Shown here: positions 1-6,233 of the stretch, one piece after another
Numbering within the stretch: position 1 is the first letter of the stretch
Layout of the letters: every line of letters begins with the position of its first letter
Source of the DNA: Clostridiales bacterium
Lineage (GTDB): Bacteria; Bacillota; Clostridia; Christensenellales; UBA1242
NCBI GenBank assembly: GCA_003453435.1
Contig: DMLH01000061.1
Span: 1-12,218 of the forward strand
Direction of reading: 5' to 3'
DNA length: 12,218 bases
Made by a program: the position numbers and the translations under genes
Notes under the pieces: generated by a model
What the model saw: only the letters and a program-made list of their open reading frames with translations
The model's database searches: none
What the model was told of the DNA's origin: nothing

Positions 1-1176
1 ATTGACATTGCAGACCTTATTGCAAGGGAAGATGTTGTTATTAATTTAACACACTGTGGCTATGTAAAAAGACTTCCTGTTGCTGAATACAGAGCTCAGC
101 ACAGAGCGGGCCAAGGTGTTATTGGAATAACCACCAAGGAAGAAGACTTTGTTGAAAAGATTTTTGTGACAAGCACACATGACACACTACTCTTCTTTAC
201 AAATATGGGAAAAGTTTATTCGCTTAAGGGTTATGAAATACCAGAGGCATCAAGGCAAGCAAAAGGAAGAGCGATAATTAATTTATTGCAGTTAACTCCA
301 GGAGAAAAAGTGACAGCACTTATTCCCTTAAAAGAAAACGAACAAGGCTACTTAATGATGGCAACAAAAAATGGTCTAATCAAGAAAACAGCATTGGAAG
401 AATTTGCAAGTATTAGAAAAGTTGGAAAAATTGCCATTAAACTCGTTGATGGGGACGAACTTATGTCTGTTGAGCTTACCAACGGAAGTGATGAGATATT
501 GGTTGCAACGCACAACGGAAAATGTATTCACTTTGCCGAAACTGACGTAAGAGCAATGGGCAGAGACACACAAGGTGTTAAGTGTATGGACCTTGATGAT
601 GATGACTACATGGTAAGTATGATTCGAATAAAATTTGATAAAAATTGCGAAAAAACGCATGAAAATTGCGAAAAAACTGCAGAAAATGAACAAATTTTAA
701 CAAAAAATGAAAATGAAGCACAAAATGAAACAATGTATAAAGTACTTACAATAACAGAAAATGGTTATGGAAAGCGTAGTGATATAAGTAATTATAGATT
801 GCAGATTAGAGCTGGTAAAGGTGTTAAAGCCGGAGTTCTAAATGATAAAACCGGTATGCTTGTAGGCCTTAAACAAATTTCACAAAATGATGACGTTATA
901 CTTATAAGTGATAAAGGTACTATAATTAGAGTAAATGGCAATGAAATTAGCGAATTCAATCGTGATTCACTTGGTGTAAGAGTTATGAAAGTTATGGAAG
1001 GTGAGAAAATTGTTTCTATGGCAATTACTCCTACGAATGAAGACAAAGACGTTCAAGCACAAGAAGAAGAAAGAGTTGAAAATTGCGAAGCCGAAACCGG
1101 TGAAGATAACATATCAGCAACACTCGAAAATAAACTAGAAAATGAAGAATTTAAACAAGAAAATGATGCGGAATAA
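1..1176 (+). CDS. gyrA: DNA gyrase subunit A, C-terminal part (5' end outside window)
   Basis: GyrA forms the A2B2 gyrase that introduces negative supercoils using ATP. The frame is open from base 1 to the TAA at 1174-1176, giving 391 codons, so the breakage-reunion domain lies upstream of the window. What is visible is the beta-pinwheel C-terminal domain: the first blade has VINLTHCGYVKRLP and is followed by the GyrA-box region at 97-117. Later blades show the conserved EDFVEKIFVTSTHD, LLFFTNMGKVY, YEIPEASRQAKGRA and GKGVKAG strands. Three oddities stand out. The GyrA-box reads QHRAGQG where the family has Q(R/K)RGG(K/R)G. A charged insertion of about 35 residues (roughly codons 211-245) with an ENCEKT repeat sits between blades. 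The last 45 or so residues form a strongly acidic tail. A terminator follows, so rsmG is transcribed separately. ParC is the alternative, but the near-canonical gyrase blade sequences and a GyrA-box-like motif favour GyrA. Confidence 0.95.
   Translation: MDIADLIAREDVVINLTHCGYVKRLPVAEYRAQHRAGQGVIGITTKEEDFVEKIFVTSTHDTLLFFTNMGKVYSLKGYEIPEASRQAKGRAIINLLQLTPGEKVTALIPLKENEQGYLMMATKNGLIKKTALEEFASIRKVGKIAIKLVDGDELMSVELTNGSDEILVATHNGKCIHFAETDVRAMGRDTQGVKCMDLDDDDYMVSMIRIKFDKNCEKTHENCEKTAENEQILTKNENEAQNETMYKVLTITENGYGKRSDISNYRLQIRAGKGVKAGVLNDKTGMLVGLKQISQNDDVILISDKGTIIRVNGNEISEFNRDSLGVRVMKVMEGEKIVSMAITPTNEDKDVQAQEEERVENCEAETGEDNISATLENKLENEEFKQENDAE
641..677 (+). repeat. 16-base tandem-like direct repeat inside gyrA
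   Basis: AAAATTGCGAAAAAAC occurs at 641-656 and again at 662-677, a 21-base (seven-codon) period encoding two N-C-E-K-T units. GAAAATTGCGAA also recurs in the same reading frame at 661-672 and 1078-1089, in the acidic C-terminal tail. The repeat lies in the insertion between pinwheel blades and is probably a loop that grew by duplication. It keeps the frame because the period is a multiple of three. Confidence 0.8.
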
Positions 1177-1232
1177 TCGAATAAAAGTTGCTAATAAAAT
1201 AATATAGAACTAGCAAAACCTAACTTAAGTTT

Positions 1233-1266
1233 AAAAATAACGGCGTATAACCGTTATTTTTATAAT
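1233..1266 (+). terminator. Rho-independent terminator of gyrA
   Basis: AAAAATAACGG (1233-1243) pairs perfectly with CCGTTATTTTT (1251-1261) around a seven-base loop and runs into a T-rich stretch. It starts 57 bases after the gyrA stop codon and separates gyrA from rsmG. Confidence 0.85.
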
Positions 1267-1303
1267 ATTTGTACATTAAAAATTTCAAAATTCGAAATGT
1301 ATG

Positions 1304-1349
1304 TGGGTTTTATAAAATAAAATTATTTATATTGCGTCAGCAAAACCCA
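1304..1349. repeat. Inverted repeat upstream of rsmG
   Basis: TGGGTTTT (1304-1311) is the reverse complement of AAAACCCA (1342-1349), with 30 bases between. The arms are the most GC-containing patch of the gyrA-rsmG spacer and lie 20 bases before the rsmG -35 box. It could be an operator or a weak hairpin. No function can be assigned. Confidence 0.3.
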
Positions 1350-1368
1350 TTCTTTAAGTATTAATAAT

Positions 1369-1397
1369 TTGACAAATATCAATAAATATATTATATT
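1369..1397 (+). promoter_or_regulatory. rsmG promoter, placed to give a leaderless transcript
   Basis: The -35 box TTGACA (1369-1374) and -10 box TATATT (1392-1397) are separated by 17 bases. Only six bases lie between the -10 box and the ATG at 1404, so transcription should begin at or next to the start codon. No Shine-Dalgarno sequence is present, which fits leaderless translation. Confidence 0.75.
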
Positions 1398-1403
1398 AAT
1401 ATT

Positions 1404-2123
1404 ATGAAAGATGATGAGGCTTTAAATGTGCTTTATAAAGTACTAAAAGATAATAACATAGAACCCAATAATGTAATGATTCAAAGATTTGAGAATTATT
1501 ATAGTTATTTGGTTGAATATAATCAAAATGTTAATTTGACCGCAATAACTGAACGTTGTGCAGTTTATTTAAAACATTTTGCCGATAGCGCGGTATTTAG
1601 TAGCGCATATAATGTCGGTGCGCATGTTTGCGATATCGGTACTGGTGCAGGGTTTCCAGGTGTTGTGCTTAAAATTATTAGGCCAGATTTAAAACTTACA
1701 TTAGTTGATAGTCTAAATAAAAGAATTACTTTTTTAAACGAGCTAATTGTTAGGCTGGGTTTGACTGATGTGACCTGCTTACATTATCGTGCTGAGGATA
1801 TTGAATTTAAAGAGAAATACCTCAATTCGTTTGATTATGTTATCGCTCGTGCCGTTGCGAGTATGCCAACACTAACGGAATACTGCTTGCCATATGTAAA
1901 AGTTGGTGGACAATTTATCGCCTACAAAAGTGGCAATGTTAACACAGAACTTAACCAGGCAAAAAAATGTATAGAAATTTTGGGTGGAAAATTTAATAGA
2001 TGCGAAAATTACAATGTCAATAATGAAATTGCAAGAACCATAGTTGTTATTGACAAGTATAACAAAACTTCTGCAAAATATCCACGCGGACAGAATAAGC
2101 CAAGACTAAAGCCTATACTATAG
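1404..2123 (+). CDS. rsmG: 16S rRNA (guanine-527-N7)-methyltransferase RsmG
   Basis: RsmG (GidB) transfers a methyl group from S-adenosylmethionine to N7 of G527 in 16S rRNA of the small ribosomal subunit. The 239-residue length is normal for the family. The Rossmann SAM-binding loop DIGTGAGFPG is at residues 77-86, followed by the acidic strand end LTLVDS (98-103). The family signatures NLTAIT (44-49), YLKHFADS (55-62) and IARAVASMPTL (147-157) are present, as is the C-terminal YPRGQNKPRLKPI. The ATG at 1404 gives the usual N-terminus, with VLKDNNIE and FENYYSYLVEYNQ matching the family start. It has no ribosome binding site and its -10 box is six bases away. In many bacteria rsmG follows mnmG; here gyrA precedes it and rsmG is its own unit between two terminators, upstream of parA. 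Confidence 0.95.
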   Translation: MKDDEALNVLYKVLKDNNIEPNNVMIQRFENYYSYLVEYNQNVNLTAITERCAVYLKHFADSAVFSSAYNVGAHVCDIGTGAGFPGVVLKIIRPDLKLTLVDSLNKRITFLNELIVRLGLTDVTCLHYRAEDIEFKEKYLNSFDYVIARAVASMPTLTEYCLPYVKVGGQFIAYKSGNVNTELNQAKKCIEILGGKFNRCENYNVNNEIARTIVVIDKYNKTSAKYPRGQNKPRLKPIL

Positions 2124-2125
2124 AT

Positions 2126-2152
2126 AAAACGTGCCAGTAGCACGTTTTTTTT
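2126..2152 (+). terminator. Rho-independent terminator of rsmG
   Basis: AAAACGTGC (2126-2134) pairs with GCACGTTTT (2140-2148) around the loop CAGTA and leads into a run of eight T. It begins two bases after the rsmG stop, which makes rsmG monocistronic. Confidence 0.9.
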
Positions 2153-2184
2153 GTTGCCAAGCTCTTTTGAATGCCATTATTTAG

Positions 2185-2200
2185 TGTTTCACGTGAAACA
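2185..2200. promoter_or_regulatory. parS: parS site 1 (ParB-binding centromere)
   Basis: TGTTTCACGTGAAACA is a perfect 16-base palindrome identical to the Spo0J/ParB parS consensus of Firmicutes. It lies between rsmG and parA, 35 bases after the rsmG terminator. ParB loads here as a CTP-dependent sliding clamp (family knowledge) and spreads over neighbouring DNA. Confidence 0.95.
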
Positions 2201-2240
2201 TTGATTATTATTAAAAATAGTTTATTTGAGTAATTTTTGT

Positions 2241-2256
2241 TGTTTCACGTGAAACA
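2241..2256. promoter_or_regulatory. parS: parS site 2
   Basis: This is the second perfect TGTTTCACGTGAAACA. The palindrome extends by one base on each side (2240-2257). Its centre is 56 bases from that of site 1, far too close for the three sites to act independently as ParB loading points. Confidence 0.95.
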
Positions 2257-2376
2257 ATTATATATTAACTAAGAAATTAACAAAAGTATTTTAAAATCAA
2301 TTATTGTTACATTTACAATTTTGCTTGTATTTAGCAAAAACATTAATAAATAAGCTGTAAAATATGAAATAGTGAT

Positions 2377-2392
2377 TGTTTCACGTGAAACA
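2377..2392. promoter_or_regulatory. parS: parS site 3, next to the parA promoter
   Basis: This is the third perfect copy, with the palindrome extended to 20 bases (2375-2394). Its centre is 136 bases from that of site 2. It ends 12 bases before the parA -35 box, so ParB bound here could contact or occlude RNA polymerase. Autoregulation of parAB is an inference from that position. Confidence 0.95.
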
Positions 2393-2404
2393 ATAATGAA
2401 TTGT

Positions 2405-2432
2405 TTGACAAAAAAATTATTTATGCTATAAT
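2405..2432 (+). promoter_or_regulatory. parA-parB operon promoter
   Basis: TTGACA (2405-2410), a 16-base spacer and a perfect TATAAT (2427-2432) form a strong housekeeping promoter. TGC just before the -10 box makes it an extended -10. Transcription should start near 2439, giving a very short leader that still holds the AGGAG ribosome binding site at 2444-2448 ahead of the ATG at 2454. Confidence 0.85.
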
Positions 2433-2453
2433 ATTAATGTAAAAGGAGATAAT

Positions 2454-3224
2454 ATGGGGAAAATTATTGCATACGCTAACCAAAAAGGTGGTGTTGGTAA
2501 AACAACGACCTGTGTTAATGTAAGTGCTTACTTGGCAACTATGGGTAAAAAAGTTTTATTAATTGACTTAGACCCACAAGGCAATGCTACCAGTGCGGTT
2601 GGATTAGATAAGGCTGATGATTTAAAAAGTGTTTATAACGTAATTATTGGCGAAAACTACATTGAAGAAGTTGTAAGGAAAACATGTGTTGATGGCTTAG
2701 ATATATTACCAAGTGAAATAAATCTTGCCGGAGCAGAAATTGAACTTGTATCTATGGATAACCGTGAAAGAGTATTAAAGAACATACTCAATAGGTTAAA
2801 AAATTCGTATGATTATATCTGTATTGACTGCCCACCATCGTTAGGTTTGCTTACTGTTAATGCATTAACTGCTTGTGATTCGGTTATGATACCAATTCAA
2901 TGTCATTTCTTCGCACTTGAAGGATTAACACAACTTATGAACACGGTTAAACTTGTTAAAAAACATTTGAATCCACAAATTGATGTTGAAGGTGTTGTGC
3001 TTACAATGAAAGATAACAGAAGCAATTTGGTTGCACAAGTTAGCGAGGAAATAAGGAAGTTTTTTGGTAAAAAAGTATTTAACACAGTTATACCTAATAA
3101 TATACGATTGGCCGAGGCACCAAGTTATGGATTGCCAATTTGCAAATATGACGCAAAAAGTAAAGGCGGTGTAGCGTATAAGGAATTAGCAATTGAATTG
3201 CTAGAAAGAAATTCTAAAAAATAA
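2454..3224 (+). CDS. parA: Chromosome-partitioning ATPase ParA/Soj
   Basis: ParA is a deviant Walker-type ATPase whose ATP-bound dimer coats the nucleoid. ParB at parS stimulates its ATPase, which drives origin segregation and, in Bacillus, controls DnaA. All family motifs are visible: the deviant Walker A KGGVGKTT with its signature lysine at residues 11-18, Walker A' LLIDLDPQGN (35-44), Walker B YICIDCPPSLG (121-131), and the C-terminal VIPNNIRLAEAPSYGLPI. Arg189 lies in the segment that carries DNA-binding arginines in Soj. The 256-residue length is typical. The start is fixed by AGGAG six bases upstream. parB follows after 84 bases with no promoter or terminator that I can see, so the two genes form an operon. 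An MinD homologue is excluded by the absence of a C-terminal membrane helix and by the parB/parS context. Confidence 0.97.
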   Translation: MGKIIAYANQKGGVGKTTTCVNVSAYLATMGKKVLLIDLDPQGNATSAVGLDKADDLKSVYNVIIGENYIEEVVRKTCVDGLDILPSEINLAGAEIELVSMDNRERVLKNILNRLKNSYDYICIDCPPSLGLLTVNALTACDSVMIPIQCHFFALEGLTQLMNTVKLVKKHLNPQIDVEGVVLTMKDNRSNLVAQVSEEIRKFFGKKVFNTVIPNNIRLAEAPSYGLPICKYDAKSKGGVAYKELAIELLERNSKK

Positions 3225-3226
3225 AA

Positions 3227-3264
3227 GCGCATGATTAACAATTAGCGCAAAATGTTTAGCGCAA
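3227..3264. repeat. GCGC-containing short repeats in the parA-parB spacer
   Basis: TTAGCGCAA occurs at 3242-3250 and 3256-3264, a 14-base period. A further GCGC lies at 3227-3230 and another near 3287-3290. GCGC is scarce in this AT-rich DNA, so clustering in 84 bases is notable. It may be an mRNA structure, a protein site or chance. Confidence 0.35.
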
Positions 3265-3308
3265 TTAATTGTAAATAAGTTTAATTGGCGCGTAGTTGGG
3301 AGGAACTT

Positions 3309-4220
3309 ATGAAAAAAGGATTAGGAAGAGGATTGGATAGTTTGTTTGGAGTTTATGGAAATGATGTGACTCAACAAGTTGGCCAAAGCAAAGTTGCTGA
3401 TGCTGAAGTGGTTAAAATGCCGGGCGACTTGGATGGTGATTTAACTAACGACGTTGTTGTGCAGTTGCCACTTAGTGAAATTGATGTTAACACAAATCAG
3501 CCAAGAAAAGTTTTTGAAGAAAAAGCTATGAGGGAACTTGCAGATAGTATCAAAGTTCATGGTGTGATTCAGCCAATTATTGTTGTAAAACGTGGGCCAA
3601 GATTTATGATTATTGCTGGTGAAAGAAGATACAGAGCATCAAAACTTGTTGGTTTGTCAACAATACCTGCAATTGTTAAAAATTATACTGAAAGTGAAAT
3701 TGCTGAAGTTAGTTTGCTCGAAAATTTACAGCGCGAAGATTTAAATCCTATGGAATGTGCACGCGCTATGAAGAAATTAATGGATGATTTTGCATGGACA
3801 CAAGAAAAGGTTGCCGACAGATTAGGTAAATCCCGTCCTGTTGTTGCTAATACAATAAGACTACTTAATCTTGAGCCAGAAGTTATTCAAATGATTGAAC
3901 AAGGAAAAATTTCTGCAGGTCATGCAAGAAGTCTTGTTGCAGTAACAGATAAAAAGGCACAAATTAAACTTGCCCATCAAGTATGTGCAAAAAAACTAAC
4001 AGTTAGAGACTTAGAAAAAGCTGTTAAAAGTTCACGAGGTAGCAACACTGTTGCCAATCAATCAGTTGAACTTAGAGATTTGATTGATAAAATGAAAAGG
4101 GTTTTGGGAACTAAAGTTAGTGTTCTTGGCAATGACAACAGAGGTCGTATTTACATTGATTATTACAGCACTGCAGACCTTGACAGAATTAGCGAACTTC
4201 TTGACAAAATGTCTAAGTAG
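3309..4220 (+). CDS. parB: Chromosome-partitioning protein ParB/Spo0J
   Basis: ParB binds parS, hydrolyses CTP to close into a DNA-sliding clamp, recruits SMC and stimulates ParA. The N-terminus MKKGLGRGLDSLFG is the ParA-interacting start typical of the family. The ParB/Srx CTP-binding domain spans about residues 50-147, with IDVNTNQPRKVF (58-69), GERRYRA (104-110) and ENLQREDLNP (138-147). The helix-turn-helix for parS is near 163-186 (WTQEKVADRLGKSRPVVANT), and a dimerisation domain ends the 303-residue protein. The ATG at 3309 is preferred because GGGAGG (3298-3303) precedes it by five bases. A TTG at 3285 would add eight residues that include this ribosome binding site and do not look like the family. 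Together with three perfect parS sites nearby this is a complete chromosomal segregation cassette. Confidence 0.96.
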   Translation: MKKGLGRGLDSLFGVYGNDVTQQVGQSKVADAEVVKMPGDLDGDLTNDVVVQLPLSEIDVNTNQPRKVFEEKAMRELADSIKVHGVIQPIIVVKRGPRFMIIAGERRYRASKLVGLSTIPAIVKNYTESEIAEVSLLENLQREDLNPMECARAMKKLMDDFAWTQEKVADRLGKSRPVVANTIRLLNLEPEVIQMIEQGKISAGHARSLVAVTDKKAQIKLAHQVCAKKLTVRDLEKAVKSSRGSNTVANQSVELRDLIDKMKRVLGTKVSVLGNDNRGRIYIDYYSTADLDRISELLDKMSK

Positions 4221-4254
4221 TTATTAAATTATAATAATTAATTACCAAAATTAC

Positions 4255-4290
4255 AAAAAAGCAGAAAGAAAAATCCTGCTTTTTTATTTT
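4255..4290. terminator. Bidirectional terminator between parB and pepF
   Basis: AAAAAAGCAG (4255-4264) pairs with CTGCTTTTTT (4276-4285) around an 11-base loop and is followed by T-rich sequence on the plus strand. On the minus strand the six A become a T-tract, so the hairpin can end both convergent transcripts. It touches the pepF stop codon. Confidence 0.8.
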
Positions 4291-6087
4291 TTATTTGTTA
4301 ATCACGTTTTTGTTTTCTAGTATTTCTTCAACTTCTTTCAAACATTTTTTCATGTCGTTAAAAGAATATTCGAATGTTTCATCTTTGGTTAAATCGATTC
4401 CGGCTTTTGCAAGTATTTCGGTAGGGTATCCGTTGCAACCACTTTTTAGCATTTCGCGATATTTTTCTATCATATTGTTTTTGCCTTCTAAAATTGAGTT
4501 AGCGATGTAAACTGCGGAAATAAAACTAGTTGCATATTTGTAAACATAGTATGGAGAGTAGAAATGAGGTATTCGCTCCCATTCATGTATAATACAATCA
4601 TCAATTTCAACAGTATTAGCAAAATGTTTTTTCAAAAGTTCAGTGTATTTATCATTTAAAATCTTTTCGCTTAATATTTCATCGTTTACAATTGCTTTAT
4701 GTGCAAAGTCTTCAAATTCTGCAAACATTGTTTGTCTAAAAACAGTGCCTTTAAAATGTTGTAAATAGCTATCCAAATAAAATAACTTTTCCTCATTTGT
4801 TTTTGCATTTTTTATCATATACTTATTTAAAAGTATTTCGTTAACTGTGCTTGCAATTTCTGCAATAAAAATATCGTAATCGTGTTTTGGGTATGGTTGA
4901 TTTTTTGAAGAATAATACGTGTGCATTGCGTGTCCTAGCTCGTGGGCGAGTGTTGATAAACTGTCATAGTCTCCGTTATCATTCAAAAATACGTATGGGT
5001 GAACGCCGTAAACACCAAGCATGTATCCGCCACTTTTTTTGTTTTTATTGGTACAAAAATCTATCCAATTATTTTCATATGCTATTTTTAACAAATTTTG
5101 ATATTCTTTTCCAAGTGGGGATAATGCTTTTAAAACTATATGCTTTTGTTCATCAATTGAATACTTTTTATTAATGTTTTGCGATAGGGATTGATAAACA
5201 TCTTCAAAGCCAAAATCTTCAATTTTTGTTGATTTTTTCAATAATTTGAAGTATTTTTGCTCTAAATTTATGTTTTTATCAACATTTTTTATTAAATTGT
5301 CAAAAAGTTCTTGTGGAATTTTTACACTTTCACTAAACATTTCAAATGTTGAATTGTACTTTCTAAGGTTGATATCACAGTTGATAAGTTTAACAAAATT
5401 AATATAATTAATGGCAAGAGTTTTTGAAAATTGCTTATAAACTTCATATATATTGTTGTATGCTTCTTTTCTAACCTTTTTGTTTTTGTTATCCAAAAAT
5501 TTTCCATATGTGCTTTCAGTTAGTTCTTCATTTTTGCCATCAACAACAACTGGTTTATATTTAAAATCATTTTCTGTCAAAGTTTCTCTCACATCATCAA
5601 AACCGCTTGAAAATGAATACATAACTGACAATGCTTCTTCTTGTTCTTTGCTTAAAATATGCTTTCTATTCTCTAAAATTTCTTTAATGTAGTATTCATA
5701 GTCTTTAAATCGTTCATCTTTTAAAAGTTGTTCAAAATATTCATTACTAAGTCCAGCAAGTTCAGGTCCAACAAAAGCAGTAGCTTTTGAATATTTTGCA
5801 CCAAAAGTGCTCAAACGCTGTTCATCTTCCATGTACAAATTGTTATTCAAATCAACATCGTGATTAAGGCCAACATAGCCATAGAGTTTTCTGTTAATTT
5901 TTCCAAAAGCAGTTGAAGTATTATAATACTTTAATAATATATCTGGATTTTTTAATTTTCCTTTAAATTTTTCAAAAATTGCCAAATATTTGTTTAATTT
6001 TTGAAAATCTTCATCAAATTTTTCGTGATTTTCATATATATCACTCAATTTCCATTTTAAATCAGTGCTTGCTTGTTCTCTATCCAT
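4291..6087 (-). CDS. pepF: Oligoendopeptidase F (M3 zinc metallopeptidase)
   Basis: PepF is a cytoplasmic zinc endopeptidase that cuts short peptides and contributes to peptide turnover. The 598-residue length is standard. The N-terminal helical region has KWKLSDIYEN (11-20). The catalytic domain carries the zinc motif HELGH at 382-386 within LAHELGHAMHTYY, and Glu410 in FIAEIAST is the expected third zinc ligand. The C-terminal RIPHFYSPYYVYKYATSF (505-522) is the substrate-site segment conserved in PepF. There is no signal peptide, which fits a cytosolic enzyme. The start ATG at 6087 is supported by GGAG (minus strand, 6094-6097) six bases upstream. It is monocistronic, convergent with parB and divergent from fhs. 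Thimet-type M3A peptidases are usually longer and have different flanks, so the PepF (M3B) subfamily is favoured. Confidence 0.95.
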   Translation of the reverse strand: MDREQASTDLKWKLSDIYENHEKFDEDFQKLNKYLAIFEKFKGKLKNPDILLKYYNTSTAFGKINRKLYGYVGLNHDVDLNNNLYMEDEQRLSTFGAKYSKATAFVGPELAGLSNEYFEQLLKDERFKDYEYYIKEILENRKHILSKEQEEALSVMYSFSSGFDDVRETLTENDFKYKPVVVDGKNEELTESTYGKFLDNKNKKVRKEAYNNIYEVYKQFSKTLAINYINFVKLINCDINLRKYNSTFEMFSESVKIPQELFDNLIKNVDKNINLEQKYFKLLKKSTKIEDFGFEDVYQSLSQNINKKYSIDEQKHIVLKALSPLGKEYQNLLKIAYENNWIDFCTNKNKKSGGYMLGVYGVHPYVFLNDNGDYDSLSTLAHELGHAMHTYYSSKNQPYPKHDYDIFIAEIASTVNEILLNKYMIKNAKTNEEKLFYLDSYLQHFKGTVFRQTMFAEFEDFAHKAIVNDEILSEKILNDKYTELLKKHFANTVEIDDCIIHEWERIPHFYSPYYVYKYATSFISAVYIANSILEGKNNMIEKYREMLKSGCNGYPTEILAKAGIDLTKDETFEYSFNDMKKCLKEVEEILENKNVINK

Positions 6088-6118
6088 ACCTGTCTCCTTT
6101 TATTTATGGTATAACGAT

Positions 6119-6147
6119 ATTTTATCACAAAAATATATCATTGTATA
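6119..6147 (-). promoter_or_regulatory. Possible pepF promoter
   Basis: On the minus strand, TATACA (6147-6142), a 17-base spacer and TAAAAT (6124-6119) fit a vegetative promoter, helped by an extended -10 TG. Transcription would begin near 6112, leaving about 25 bases of leader with the GGAG site. The surroundings are so AT-rich that this could be fortuitous. Confidence 0.45.
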
Positions 6148-6218
6148 TCTTTTATTGTTACTAATTTTTTAAAGTTGATAATAATTATATATATCATTAT
6201 GTACTTTTTTATTTTTAG

Positions 6219-6227
6219 TGATATAAT
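6219..6227 (+). promoter_or_regulatory. fhs extended -10 promoter, placed to give a leaderless transcript
   Basis: A perfect TATAAT (6222-6227) is preceded by TGA, making an extended -10; no good -35 box is present at 6199-6204. Exactly six bases separate the -10 box from the ATG at 6234, the same spacing as at rsmG. The start codon is therefore predicted at or beside the 5' end of the mRNA. Confidence 0.7.
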
Positions 6228-6233
6228 ATAAAT

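Noticed and set aside
166..168. Treating a codon at 166 as the start of an independent gene
   Set aside because: This codon is GTG inside the gyrase A reading frame, which is open from base 1 with conserved pinwheel sequence upstream of it.
376..1046. Two minus-strand frames within gyrA
   Set aside because: They are antisense shadows of a well conserved coding region with no ribosome binding sites and phenylalanine/serine-rich shadow composition.
2319..2339. TTTTGCT/AGCAAAA hairpin between parS sites 2 and 3
   Set aside because: It is a seven-base stem with mostly A-T pairs in very AT-rich DNA and no T-tract follows; likely chance.
2124..2453. Replication origin in the rsmG-parA spacer
   Set aside because: The region is AT-rich and holds parS sites, but I see no cluster of DnaA boxes (TTATCCACA or close variants) and dnaA is not in the window.
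3285..3308. An upstream TTG start for parB
   Set aside because: It would add eight residues unlike the family and translate through the GGGAGG ribosome binding site; the ATG at 3309 gives the canonical MKKGLGRGLDSLFG.
4887..5174. A 95-codon plus-strand frame within pepF
   Set aside because: It is antisense to the conserved HELGH catalytic region of pepF and reads as compositionally odd protein without a start signal.
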